Assembly: GCA_001599595.1 (NCBI GenBank)
Contig: BCHH01000008.1
Coordinates: 342,130-406,129 of the forward strand
From: Beverwykella pulmonaria
Lineage: Eukaryota > Ascomycota > Dothideomycetes > Pleosporales > Melanommataceae
DNA length: 64,000 nucleotides
Reading direction: 5' to 3'
The notes under the pieces are model-generated. The model was not told where the DNA came from. It saw nothing but the letters and a program-made list of their open reading frames with translations, and searched no databases. The position numbers and the translations under genes were made by a program. Shown piece after piece: positions 19,727 through 32,805 of the stretch (positions are counted from its first letter, which is position 1; each line of letters starts with the position of its first letter).

Positions 19727-20819
19727 GGGGAATAAGGTATCTCAATACACAATATGGGGTATGTTTAGCGTATCTGTATTCGGTTGCAGGAGTTGTTGGC
19801 GCGTCTTCGATCTTCGAGTGTGAAATGATCGGGACGTTTTGAAGCTTGGGGGCTTTCATGGCGAGGCTGTGACGTCATACCGAGGGCCCCACTAAAACAC
19901 CCAACGGCTATCGTAACATATATAGAAATATAAAGACATAGAATATATCTTGAAAAGGCATATTTTTGAAGAATTCTTTGAATATGAAGAGCGATATGGA
20001 AGAGCCATTAGGCTTTGCATGCCTTGCGTGCAAATTAACAGCAGCGGGTAAGGACAATCGATATTCATTTTAATCAAACCTGGCAATCAGTAACCACATT
20101 GTTGCTGTATGGGACTATCTATAGCACGTTTTTCCTATACCTCTTATGCAATTCTCAAACCGCAGCAAGATACTATCTACATTAGCAGGTACCATACGAC
20201 GAGCGCCAAGAGGTGCAGTGAGTTCTCAGGAGGGGTGGTAGTTTACGGGCGCCGCGCCACAACTTGTGGTCGTTAAGTAATGCTTTGACTTGGGAGAAAA
20301 GAGGTATTGATGAGTAGGAAGGAGGCGGGTGAGAGCTGCGGGGCTAGTCCAACTCGGATTCACCTTTCCAATAGGTTCTCATCTGTAAAGACCGCATCCG
20401 AGGTCATTCATACCGGCATTTTCTCGCCCTGCACAACAAATAACTTGGAAATTAAGATGTATTCCTGCTAGAACTTAGAGTATGTAGAAAGTTTATCCTT
20501 GAGATGTATGTACATGCCCCTTTCACAAATCGCCGCGTAGATACAGGAGACGCCTCATTGCTCATTCATACTAACAGTATGCACCCCAACGCCGTGTCTG
20601 TATGCTTGTATGTCCACCACCGCTAAAACCGCAAGAAAAGTAGACAAAAAAGCCCCAAAAGAATACAAGTTATGCGTGATAGATGACAGATGAAGAGGTA
20701 GTATGGTGCCGTGGTATCACCCATCATCACAACCCTCCTCCGTTCCCAACGATCTATAACCCAAAGATGTGTATCCAACCATAGATAATGATACGGCATT
20801 ACCAAGCGGCATGTCGTCG
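19727..20819. other. Intergenic region
   Basis: 1.1 kb between the SigF-like gene start and the stop of the hybrid histidine kinase. AT-rich around 19.9-20.2 kb. Nothing coding or repeated recognised. Confidence 0.4.
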
Positions 20820-23800
20820 TTATTGAGAGCTAGGCCCGGCCTGCCCATTGGCATTCGCATTCGGAGCGGGTATCCCCGTCGACGTCTCTACTTGCTGAAT
20901 GCGCTGCACCGTGATCGTCCTGACCGAACTCGGTCTACTTGGCTTCTCTCGTATCGCGTCCTTTAATGCACTCGCGCCTCCAACTCCAACTCCATCTTCA
21001 CCTCCGTCTCGACCCGAATCCCCATTCTCACCCTTTTCCTTCTCGTCCTTCTCGTCCTTCTCCTCCTCCTCTGCCTCATCCAACACCTCCTTGACCATTT
21101 TTCTAGCCTCATTCTTCAACTCCTCCTCCTCAATCTTCGCCCCATCACCCTCCCTACTCAAATAGCTCTCCAACAACGCCTTCAGCGTCTGCGCCCTCAC
21201 TGGCTTCGCTAGATAATTATTCATTCCTGAATCAAGACATTTCTCTCGGTCGCCCTGGATAGCTGACGCCGTCATGGCGATGATGAGGATGTTGCAGATG
21301 TTGGGGTCCTTGTGCTTGCGGATGAGCCTTGTCGCTTCGTAACCGTCGCAGTGCGGCATTTGGACGTCCATGAGGATCTGAAAGCGGGTTAGTAGGGCTG
21401 GGAGGGGAGATCGGATTGGATAAGACTTACGAGATGGAAAGGCCGTCCGTTCGCGCTGGCCCGTTCGAGTGCGTCGATGGTCTTGAAACCGTCTAGGTAG
21501 GCGTCGCACTTGAATCCCAGCCTTTGCACAAAGCTGATCGCAATCCTTTGATTGATGAGATTATCCTCTGCAATGCAAATCCTAAGTTCGTTCCGCGGAA
21601 TGGTGGTGAGATCAATACAGGTGCCAGACGACTGCTCATGTCCATTATTCTCCTGGCTCGAGAACTTGGCCATCGGATCAGACTCTCTGGATTTCCACTG
21701 GCGATTCAACGCTTCCCCTCTAGGAACTTTCTGAAAGTGGAGGGAGAAGGAGACGGTGGTGCCGACGCCTGGCGTTGATTCGAGCCAGACCTTTCCTTGC
21801 ATTACGTTCTCAATGAGCGCTTTGCAGATGCTGAGGCCGAGGCCAGTGCCGCCATATGATCGACTGGAGCTGGACTCGATTTGGCTGAAGGGGAGGAATA
21901 GCTTCTTCATCTGCTCTTCTGGGATACCGATTCCGGTATCGATGACGCTGCAAGTGACATCAATCCATTCGTCGCTTTCTTTGTCGACAACAGCGCGGAC
22001 CGTGACTGATCCTTTGGGAGTGAACTTATAGCTGTTGGATAGCAGATTCATCAGGATTTGATGGAGTCGCACGGGATCTCCCATAACCAACAACTCTGGG
22101 TTTAACTCGAGTTGCTCGACAGTCTGTAATCCTCGCTCGGCATTCATATATGCCAAAGCCCGCACCACCTCGGTGATGGTTTCGTTCAGCGACAGCGGCA
22201 TGGGTGTGACGTTCATCTTCCCGGCTTCCAGCTTCGAATAATCTAGCAGGTCGTTGATAATCGAGAGGAGGGTGTCGGCGCAGACTCGGATACTGTCTGC
22301 ATATCCTTCTTGTTCCAAGTTCAAAACACTCGCTTTCAACAATTCCGACATGCCGATAACGCCGTTGAGGGGAGTGCGCAATTCGTGCGATACATTGGCT
22401 AGGAAGAGTGACTTTGCCTTGGCAGCTTCTTCCTTCAATTTCATGTTGCGGATGGCGATAGCTTCTGCCTCCTTGGCTTTGATCTCAGCAGCTCGAGCTT
22501 GCGCTAGGGCTCGCTTTTGCATCTCAAGCATTGCTTCGTTGCTTGCAGATACCCTCTCGACTTCCTTGAACAGAAGCGCGTTAGCGAGTGAGATCGAGAT
22601 CTGGTTTACAAGCAGTCGGAGAATGTTGGTATTCCTCTCTGTGAACGAGTTCGGTGGCCCTTCGACATATATCGATCCAATGAGGTGGTCGGAGTGAATG
22701 ATCGGGATGCAAATAACAGCTTTGCCATCCGGGTTCCTCTTCAGGTAAGACTCTGATACATTAGAAAATCGGTCGTCCTCCAAGAGATTCTGAACAAAGA
22801 CAATCTCGCGGAAGCGTAAGACGTAGAGCGTAATCTGTCGAGCAACTAGATCGTCGACAGTATCGAGAGGTTGACCGCCAGGAAATGATGTTACGCCAGT
22901 ACCGACATCGTCATTTGTCGCGACGCATGCAATACTCCAGTCGATCTGACTGTCCTCTACCACAACTCCGCAGAGACTGGCGCCGGTGTTCTCTAAAATG
23001 ATTTCTGCCATCTTCGCCATAAGTTTGTCGATCTTCAATTCGCTAGAAAGCACTTGGCTTGATTCTAGGATTGAGCTCAAGTCTAACATATCGAGGCCTA
23101 CAGGCGAGAACCCAGAGTGAAGGTCATGCTGGGCATCGGGCCGTTTGCTCCCATTTGGAACGATCCAATTCTGTGTCCGATCAACGGTGCTCTCGGCTCC
23201 TAGCAGTCGAGATTCCTGGTCTTCGTTTTGCTCTAGCCTGAAAGACGTGTTCCCTGTATCGATAATAGTAGTTTGCACAGCTGCGTCCACGGTGCTCAGA
23301 GATGTTGTCCCACGTAGGAGCCACTCGAACTTGGCGGTCAGATGGTTCGCCTTACCATAAGCGGACATCTTTCTGTATGTTGACATGCAATCCTTCAACA
23401 TGTGCCTGGCAGGTCTCAGGGACTTCTTTCGAATTAGAAATTCAGCGTACAGCTCGTATGAGAATGCCTCGTCCAAACTGAACTCGTGCAGTTCGCTATG
23501 ATCCATAGCGGCCTCATAAGAGCTGAGGGCTTTTGGGGAGTCACCAGTAATCTCGGCAAGCACTGCTGTAAGTAGGCAGATCCAGGACCTATAGTTGACG
23601 TCGGTGATGACACAGCATCCTTCCATTCGTTTGATAGTATTGCGTACGAAATCCAGCCGACGCTCCTTTTCGGGATGATCGTCCGGATCATCTCTGATCT
23701 GTGCTAGGTATGCCAATGAAATGTAGTAATGGTTGGAATAATATAGTCTTTGGCACCATAGACTGTCCAACATAGGTAACAGTTGTTCACCTAACGCAAT

Positions 23801-26800
23801 TGCGGCCTGGTTGTAACCATAGAGTACCAAAATCGGGAGCTGGTAGCTGAGATAGAATGTCTTGGGGCGTTTGGGATTGCTGGCCGAGTTTTCCAGGAAC
23901 TGTACGTACGCAACAGAATCGTGCTCCGCGTCAGAGAAGATAGTGGAGGCATCATGGATACCGGTCTTTCCAAGCAAAGCGCGAGCATATTGCCTGGCCC
24001 CAACTAAGAAAACGCCCCCGCGGAGGTCCTTCTGCCAGTGCTTGAATTCGAGAGGTGTTTCTTCAATCCAGGCCTCTAATTCTGCAACATCATGCGATGC
24101 CATTTGCTTGAAATGTGCGACCACTCCGATGTTGAGAAGGCTGAGGATTCGATCGCCGGCGATGGTGGAGGACTCCATTGCTTCTGTTACCGTATTAGTT
24201 TGAGATGGAACGTCAGAGAATAGTTGAGAAGAATGCCTTACCACTGAGACCTGGAATTAGATCGTTGATAGGTGCTTCTAGGTGACCGATGAATAATGGT
24301 TGCAATGTCTGACCGCGACCGCGTGTGTAATGGTCCTCGGGGTACATATCAAACAGACGTTTCGCCATCGAACCAGCTTCAATGGCGAACTCCATCATGT
24401 TGAAGCGGCCTCCTGCAATCGAGCCCAAATGCACATAGCCGAGTGCAAATTGTGACACAGTGCCTTTATGAAGATGTAAGCCGATGAGTTTCAGTGTGGC
24501 TTGGTAGAACAAGAGCGAGTTACTGTACGAATATTAGTATCCTAATCTTTAGTCAACTTGGCTGGCACATACCTCCAGAAGGCAGCGCTGAGAAGCTCGA
24601 TAAAAATCGGGCCCAACGTCATGAGAACGCGATCATCCGTGCTTGGAGGCCTGGAAAGAAGCTCTTCTTTGTCCATACTCTGGAAAAGGGTGCAGAGTTC
24701 CTGGAACTCTACATCACACTCCTCCCATGTTGTTTTCGGAATTGGTGCACCAAGCAGTGATAAAAGGTCTTTGAGGCTTTGAAAAGCTGCAAAACTATCT
24801 CCTCGAATTGCAGAGACACGCGATTGCAGGATAAATGAGCTGGCCATGTCCACTATTCACAAAATTAGCGCCGTCCTCGCGTGAAGAATTCGCATATGGA
24901 AAAAGTAGGGAGGTATACCTGGGTCTTTAGCTTTCTTGAAGGTGGTCCGAATCAAAGCCAGGGCTTCATCCAACATGCCTTGATGCCAATAACATTCTGC
25001 AGATCGCACAAAGAGCTGAAGAGTTTCTTGGTAAGACACATCGGGCTTATTTTCCTCCCAAGGGTCGTCTTGCAGTAGCATCAAGCAGTGAGCATAGTAG
25101 AACATTCCTGTGGACCTGGCGCCAGATTCACAAGCAGTTTCTGCAGCCTGGTAAAGAACGTCCCGAAATGAAGATCTCTTCATCTCTCGGGCCTTGATCA
25201 GGTCAACAGCAAGGCATATGTGTCGACTTCGCATGTACAGCGCTTTCGATCCGAGAGCTGAATCATCGGAAATGTTTTCGTCTAAGACTATGGTTTTCGC
25301 AATGACATAGTGCATTAATTTCGTATCCCACTGGGCTTCGGTGAGATCCACGGCTGCTGCTAGATATCGATCGTGCCTGTTAAGGGATTAACACATGCCA
25401 AGTGCATCATAAGACAAGTTTGAGGTTTACATACGAAAATCGAAATTTGTCCTCGTCATCCGCTGGTTGAAGGATATATGCTCCTAAGGCAGCGTTAAGT
25501 GCCACGACGGCATCCTGTGTGTCGCGCAGGAGAGGTAACCCAGACGAGTCCAATCGAGCATTTTCGGCACTAAGAAGCTTCTTGACCAAGCTGAAGGAAA
25601 TGGTTCCACTGAGCAGCGACGCCCACGCGAGGAGTTTACCAGCACCTGATGGCAGCTCCTGAAGACGTTTCATGATGAAATCGTTGTTGACTGACGACCC
25701 GTATTCCGGACTCTCGAACGTCTCAAATACTTTGTCAAGATCGAATACCCAAGAACCTATTTCACAATGTTAGATTGATAATTGTTATGCGATGAGGTTG
25801 TTCCTCTATACCTTCTCTCCAGCAATAGTAAACACAATGCTTCCGGTAGCAAGTGTCCAGAATTTCACGTATGTAAAATAAGTTCCCTCTGCTCTTCTCT
25901 TGGATAACGGCAACTAGGGGCAAAATATACTCCTTATCTTGGTGAAGCGTCTCTGCCACGTATTCCGCAGTTTGCATCTCGTTGAATGGGGAAAGCTGTA
26001 TCTTGGTCGCACCTGGCAAGAGAGCTCGCAACTCCCGAGACAGTTTCTCGTCGTCTTGATACGTAATGATCATTACCAGCGGGATTTTAGCCAAAACAAT
26101 ATGGTGGATGAGTTCAGCACTCTCCGAGTCAGCGTTTTGAACATCTTCTAAACACCAGATGCAGAGCTTCTGCATCGCTAAAAGCCGTAAGACGTCAATG
26201 AAGATATTCATGAATCTAGAAGACTTGGAAGCGCCGCCGCTTCTAAGCCATGACTCAGCAGTGTGACCAGCACCACCACAGTGAACGGCGGGCGATGAGG
26301 CTCGTCGAGAATAGGTTTTAGCCTTTTCAACATCTCGGTGTGGCGAAACTTGCTGGGGTGGTGTGCTCTTAGGCGAAAGAAGCCATTCTGGCAAATCGAG
26401 GCTTACCGCGGAGATACAAAGTCAGCATGCTTCTAGCAAAAGAGATTAGTACTACCATATCCCGAAGGCACATGTAGAGAGAGTTGAGACGTCATGTGGC
26501 TGGAGTCTCCCTCACTCTACAGCAGCTCAAAACAGGACATGGTAGTTGTACTAGGGTTTTACGTACTAGCTATGAAGCATACCCCAGACGCCGGAGTTCT
26601 TGATATAGTTCCTAATATTGTTATGGAATTCAGTCCCCACATCGGCTTCAGAAAAGATTTGTCGAAAGAGAGATGACATCAATTTTAGGATGGGATCGAA
26701 TGGGGCTCTCTTGGTTGAGTCAAATTTTGCAGAGGTAAAATAACCATGGCTTCGCCCTGTCGTCTGGATGCTTTGCACCAGGCGGGATTTTCCCAAGCCA

Positions 26801-28936
26801 GTAGGAGCTGAAATTGCTATGACATCGCAACGTTGTCTTCGCCGAATTCTCGACACATTTGATGTTGTGCGTAGAAGTGACCCGCCTTCGGATTGGTTGG
26901 AACAAGAAAGCGATAAAGATCCCTCATAGCTGTTGTTGGAGGGCCTGGAAGGTTGGCTGTCGCCCGAGAATCGAGAACCCGATAGCTGTGGTCGTACTAT
27001 CTCTGAATTATTATCATCGGTAGTAGAGTTTTCCGCTGCTGCGCTATCTTGTGACCCTTGGGGGATTGATCGGGATGCCTCCATGAATGAAGTTGGCCCG
27101 GATCCGCTGTTTACCCGGTCGGAGCCCCTGGAACTTGTACTATCGGAGATGATGTCTTCGAGTTGGGTTGGTTCGATTCGCGGGTCTGAGTATGAAGAGC
27201 CCGAAGAAAGACTGCTCAAGCCTTTCCCGAATTGCTGGATATTTCGCCGACGTTTCGAGACGCGCTCAATGACATCGACAATGGTTTTGTACTCTTTTTC
27301 GCGCCCAATTTGCTTCATCGGAAGGTTGAAAAAGCAACTGATGTCTTTCATACCAACCTGAAAGGACTTCAATCCTTCACTATCCCCCTCAGACAACAGC
27401 TCCCGAATACGGACGAGGTCAAACTTCAAGCCTGATGTTGAATGATATCTCTCTTCGATATTCTTTTGGGTCATTCGCTGGATCACATGAGAGAGCGCCT
27501 CGGGAAGGTCCATACGCTTCGAGCTGACTGGCGGTATTCGCTTGCTTAATACATTTTGCATTACGTCAAGAGGCGTGCTGCCTTTAAAAGGTGGCTCCCC
27601 GCAAAGCATCATGTAAAACAAAATCCCAAGACTATAGATATCGGTACGGCTGCGAAGCACCTTGTTAGTAAACGGTATATAAGGTTTTGTTAGAGAAGTA
27701 GAGATTGTCTGGTTGTTCAGAAAGATAGTCCTCTCCGGAAAACAAAATTGGTAAATTCGGAACAAAAGATAGGATCAAACGAACAAAAGAACAATTCAGA
27801 GAGGTGTTGAGCTGGTATATCTGCATGCAACGAATGCTTTACGGGGTCCCGGTGGCCTGTGGAGAGCTACGAGAAACCCCCAAGAGGAAGGATGGCTCTG
27901 AGAAGTGAGTATGGATGCGTACTGTGGCAAGCAAAGTTTGTCACGCGCATTCACACCGGAGACAAGAGACAAGAGAGGTTCGACGTACCTATCAGGTTCA
28001 GCCGGTAGACGACCGGTCTGTTCTGGTGCGATGAAGGAAAGCTTCAGCTCAATTCCCACTTCTCTCGTCAATGAATTCCACCCAGCAGAAGTCAGTCCAT
28101 TCTCAAAGGACCTCGCTCCACTTCCGAAGTTGATCATCTTGACGACTCCGTCACTAGCGAAGTGGAATGCATCGCCCCGTAACTCACCATGCACGAGTTC
28201 GTGGCCATGGTGCAATATCTCGAGGCACTCGGCTGCGCCCACTGCGAAATCTAGAAAAGTGAGCAGGGGGATTCCGTCCTTGGGTTTGTATGACGAGAAG
28301 TGCACGATGCCATCACTGTTTAGGATGTGGAACGAGTTGGGCCCAAATTGAACCAAGTCTCGCAAATAGTTTGGGCCTGGGGCTTCGAATATGCTAGCAA
28401 CTAACGGCTCAGTGTTTCCAGGTTTGGTAGGCAGTCTCAAGAACTCGATCGGGCGAACAAAGTGCTTGCAGTCAGGGTCCGACCGACTGACGATGAGCTT
28501 GGAGAGCTGGAATTCCCGTTCTAGGCGCAGGGTATGGGTTGAGACGCGACACACGACCATTCGATCTATTGGGATGTCGCTAATCGGCGCGTGATTGGTG
28601 GTGGCGCTGGCATCGCTGCCGGAGCTTTTGTGCGAGCGCGTGAGGGCGGGTCGGGGGGAGCCTGGCGAGTGTGACGTTATCGAGTTGCCTGCGCTGCGGC
28701 CTCTCGAGATGGGCCGCTCTCGAGTGGCCTTCTGGACGCCGAAGAAGTGCCAGTTGTCATACGACTGCAGATGTTGAATTAGCTTGCGATTCCCCCACTC
28801 GCCGAGGATGCGAACTCACAGAGTGGAATGGCGGGATTTCGGGATTCCATATGTAGTTGGGCAGCTCCAGCAGACGCGCGAAAACGTGGGAGAATTCGGC
28901 GGTCCTCTCGGGGTCGTGTTCCGTTGTCGTCGCCAT
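20820..28936 (-). CDS. Group X hybrid histidine kinase (kinase-like / AAA / GAF / HisKA / HATPase / REC)
   Basis: Ten exons in phase: 28936-28820, 28764-27989, 27649-26567, 26401-25812, 25756-25435, 25376-24919, 24852-24573, 24522-24242, 24183-21431, 21377-20820; 2405 residues. Order: protein-kinase-like domain (~108-380), AAA-type ATPase with Walker A APTGLGKS near 580, a long helical TPR-like region, GAF (~1680-1845), coiled coil, HisKA with FLANVSHELRTPLNG (phospho-His ~1902), HATPase (NLLSNSYKF, DTGIGIP, GGTGLGLSI) and REC (phospho-Asp in ILMDVQMP ~2224, Lys in LAKPV ~2278), then an acidic tail. This is the dual-kinase layout of S. pombe Mak2/Mak3 (Phk1/Phk2), oxidative-stress sensors feeding the Mcs4/HOG-type relay. 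The head kinase is degenerate: VHGELRG and INFGSG replace HxD and DFG. Intron 2 (339 bp) is much longer than the rest. Confidence 0.93.
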
Positions 28937-29615
28937 CGTCCCTGTCTCTCCTGGACTCTCCGATTCACGGCATGTTCTACGCGCAGACGTGTCGCGGTTG
29001 GTTGGGGAGGGAGTGAGTGCAGGGTCGCGGGATTACGGGCGACTGGTACTCGGAGAGGGCATGGTCGAAGGCGAAAGGGCAGAGCAGAGCAGGCCGGCGG
29101 ACGGGGGAGAAGAGTGAATAATCAGACCCTCAAAGGCGTCGGTCGCAGTGCTCCAGGTTGGGGCATGCAGCGCTGACTGATAGTCTTCTTCCACTTTGGG
29201 CTTCGTGGTGGAGTGCTGACTTTCCCGCCTGCCACCTTGGTCCCGCGGGCAGGCTAACCAATGGCCTCCGACGGCATCACGTCTGCGAACCGTCGACAGC
29301 CCTGGAGTTCAGCAGAGCCGCATCTCTCGCCCAACCTCTGCGCGACGTGCAAAATCCATCGAGCTGCGTCTGCCCGTGGACCCCATCGTCGCCGCATTAT
29401 GAGCCGCCCGCGCAACTGAGAAGTGCCTCCTTTGCATTCCCGAGCAGCGATTCTTGCGCTGCTCCCCCCGCCACAGCTCTTGCAGCCTGGGGGCCTCACC
29501 TTCCACACACAAGAAGTACGTTACAAGTGGCCTCGCGGTCACTGTCACGCCCTCGACACACCATCCATAAAGCTACCCGCACAGGGAAGCAGCAACCGCG
29601 ACCCCATGCTCCACA
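28937..29615. other. Divergent promoter region, histidine kinase / ankyrin-DIL gene
   Basis: 679 bp between two divergent start codons, GC-rich near the kinase and pyrimidine-rich near the ankyrin gene. No TATA box evident. Presumed shared promoter region. Confidence 0.4.
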
Positions 29616-32146
29616 ATGGACTCCCCCACCACCGAGCATGCCTTCCCCGGCGAATATCCACCCAGGCCCCGACAGCTGCCTCCGGACCTGCCCACCTCGC
29701 TCGACGACCGCAGAGAGGTGCATGCAATGGCCGCTGAGACGGAGATGTATGATGCATGGCAGGGTGAGCGAGTCTGCGGGGAAATGTTCACAATATATAG
29801 CAGTCTGATGGTGTCAAACAGGGCAGTCGCAATTCCTCATCACCCCAATGCCCGCCCGTCCGCTCAGCTTCAACCTCTCGCTCGACGACCCCAGCTTCGG
29901 CGATGAGGATATCCAGCAGTTGGAAGACAGCGACAGCCGCCTGGTCCAGATGCTGGCTCACCAGGCCCGTCTGAAGAACGAGAATGCAGGCGACGAGGCC
30001 AAAGTGGTCGCCGACGAGAAGCTGTCCCACGGGGAGAAGCGGGAAGCCCTCCAAGGATTATTCACCCTAGCTGCATCCAACGGCGAGCTCGAGCGCGTCC
30101 AACGGCTTCTCAGCGGCAAAGCGAAAGAGTACATTGACATCAACCATGTCGACACCGAAGGAACGCCCCCACTGGTGTACGCGAGCTGCTTTGGACACGA
30201 AGACGTGGCGCAAACGCTGATAGAGGCAGGCGCGCAGGTGGATGTGCAGGATAAGAACCGCTGGACCCCGCTCATGTGGGCCATGACTAACCGGCACAAG
30301 GGCATCGTCAAGCTCCTTCTTGACAATGGTGCCTCTACCGAAGTGAAGTCGGCCGGAGGCAGAACCGCATTTGACTTCGTTGAGCCGAATAGCGAGATAT
30401 CCGACTATCTCCATGAGAGTGGCTATTCGATTGGCAACGTCGGCGTTTCGGACGACTTTTACAATTCCGGCTTTTCGCAAGACCGCTTCGAGCAGGAAAT
30501 GCAAGAGAACGACATGAAGCGCCGCATGATGATGGAGAGTGCCTTCAACCTCGAAGTCGACATTGGGAATTTGGGCCTCGATGAACAGCCAGAGGTGGGC
30601 AGCCATCCCCTTGTGCTTATGTAACCGCGCTGACCGTGTGCAGTCACCCGAGGAACCAGAGGAGGGACAAGAATTCGTCTGGGATAGATGCCTCAACGAC
30701 CAGATGTTCGTCTTCCAAGAAAGTGAGCTAGAGCGCATACTTGATATCATCATCACCAATATGACACCCCAGCGATCACCCTCTCAAAAGCCTGTACCTG
30801 CAAATATCCTCTTTCTCAGTGCCCGCTATGCGCACTATCACGCAAGCCCAGAGCTGCTGGCGACACTGCTCGTTTCTGCCATGGACAAGATCAACGATGT
30901 CGTGGAGAAACACCAGTGGGACATGACAGTCCTGGCGTTCTGGATGTCCAACGCGACCTTACTTCTCCACTATCTCAAGAAAGATGCCGGTCTGGTCGAG
31001 GCGAGCACCGAGTTCCAAGCGCAGATGGCGGAGCTCATCAACGAGATTTTCATTTTGATCATCCGCGATGCAGAGCGTCGGATGGACAAGGTATTGGACC
31101 AGTCCATGTTGGAGCATGAGGCGATGCCTGGCTTTGAAGACGTGCAATTCCAACACGAATGGAAGATATTCCGAACCAAAGCCAAGGTAAAGCCGCCAGA
31201 GCCGATCGAAAAACGGTATCGCCCCCCTTCCCCAAAACGACGAATGCAGCCGTCACCTCGGAACATCACCTCCCTCCTCTCCTCTACGCTTTTCGTCCTC
31301 GACCTCTACGATATACACTCGGTCATCACAGCCCAGATCCTTTCTCAGTTGCTCTATTGGCTGTCCGCGGAGCTTTTCAATCGAATCATGTCCAACCGAA
31401 AATATCTCGCTCGAACCAAGGCCATGCAGATACGAATGAATGTTTCTACATTGGAAGACTGGGCTCGGTCGAATAACCGCCAACCAGAACATTACGAAAA
31501 CGGCTCGATGACCTCCACTGGTGAAAACACTGTGGAATCTGCCAAGCGCCACCTCGAGCCCCTCGTGCAGCTTCTACAATGGCTTCAATGTTTTTCTTCG
31601 CTGGGTGAGGATCTGGAATCGCTAGAAGGAACGATACAACAGCTGCCTCGACTCATACCTCAACAGTTGCTTCATTCCGCCAAGTACTACAGGCCGGAAG
31701 TCGGCGAGAAAGGGCTATCGAAGAGCGCATCAAAGTACATTATACAACTGCAGAAAGCGGCAGCAGAGCGAAAAGCCGCAAGAGGGAAATCTCCGAACCC
31801 CAAGCAGAAATCTGGAGAGTCAGCCCCTTCGACCCCCGTCAAACCAACATCTCAGGCTGTTGCCACATCCTCTCCCGCGCCGTCTCGGCTTTCTGAAGAA
31901 GACGAGGAAGATCCGCCCATGGACCTTCTCCTCGATCCTTCGTACATGCTACCCTTCCATCTCCCGACCTCAACGGATATGCTCATAACATACGGCGCTG
32001 GTTTTGGCGGAGTCAACAAGGAGCAGGAGAGGAAGTACATCCCCACGGTACCTCCCGAGTTCCTCGCCAAGTTGGATCTCGGTGGAAATAAGACTGTCGA
32101 AAATCTCTATAACCATACCAAGTGGGAAGAAGCAAACTACAGCTGA
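29616..32146 (+). CDS. Ankyrin-repeat and DIL (dilute) domain protein
   Basis: Three exons: 29616-29763, 29822-30594 and 30644-32146; introns of 58 and 49 bp; 807 residues. After an N-terminal Pro-rich segment come ankyrin repeats (about 125-250) with GTPPLVYASCFGHEDVAQTL and WTPLMWAMTNRHKGIVKLLL. The C-terminal two thirds carry a DIL domain like the cargo-binding tail of myosin V: ILFLSARYAHYH, MTVLAFWMSNATLLLHYLKK, SVITAQILSQLLYWLSAELF and LVQLLQWLQCFSSLGEDLE. Several fungi have an ankyrin-DIL protein of this type; it probably links membranes or cargo to the actin system, but the role is inferred. The Ser/Pro/Lys-rich segment before the last ~70 residues is likely disordered. Confidence 0.9.
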
Positions 32147-32265
32147 AAGCTGAGTGTTGACCGCAATCATCGCTAATTGAAATATGATGCTGGCAAACAC
32201 CGACATACCGTTTACGACATGCTCGAGAGGGGGGCTTTGGTTAGCGCAAAACTTATGATGGGCAC

Positions 32266-32271
32266 GATAGA
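32266..32271 (+). promoter_or_regulatory. Candidate GATA-factor site (CGATAG)
   Basis: Matches HGATAR, the consensus bound by AreA/NIT2-type nitrogen regulators, 535 bp before the allantoicase start. A single six-base match is weak; it gains weight because allantoicase is a nitrogen-catabolic gene. Confidence 0.3.
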
Positions 32272-32566
32272 CAAAATTAAAGTTGCATGTTGGATTCAGC
32301 GCAGCATACCATGGAGAAAGGCGTTCGGATTTTGGCAAGTAGAGCGGGATCTCTTTGCCTCGTCTGTGGTTTGCATATGAAATGCTTCGGCGTTGGCTCT
32401 AGTAATTCTGTGGGCGTGCAGGTTAGATTTCAATTTTATTTCTATCGCAACTATTTCCAATCTCGTAACACGGCCCTTACATATTTTCCTGGAATCAGAT
32501 GGGAAATTTTCTGAAGATCTTTTCTCCCCAAGACATCTCTGTGTCTTCCCTGACTCCTTACCTCCG

Positions 32567-32572
32567 CTATCG
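32567..32572 (-). promoter_or_regulatory. Candidate GATA-factor site (CGATAG on minus strand)
   Basis: Second HGATAR match, opposite in orientation to 32266-32271 and about 235 bp before the allantoicase start. Confidence 0.3.
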
Positions 32573-32805
32573 GTGCTTTCTTGGTCCTCTCAGATCGTCG
32601 GCGGGCTCCGCTTGCCATTCTCGGAGAACCCCACTACCCCACCATACCGTAGGTGTATTCGAAAGTTTCCTTGAAAGCACCTCATTTGCTCCTATCTGCT
32701 ATATCCCTTCTCTTCAATCCTCACTCTTGGTCTTCCTGCACCATCACCAATATTAATTGTTTTTCTCACCTCTCACTACCACCCGAAGACGTCAAGGAGA
32801 CAGCA

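Larger units (their letters stand above)
32147..32805. other. Intergenic region upstream of allantoicase
   Basis: 659 bp holding the 3' end of the ankyrin-DIL gene and the allantoicase promoter. Pyrimidine-rich leader sequence precedes the allantoicase ATG. Two HGATAR-type sites lie in it (32266-32271 and 32567-32572). Confidence 0.5.
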
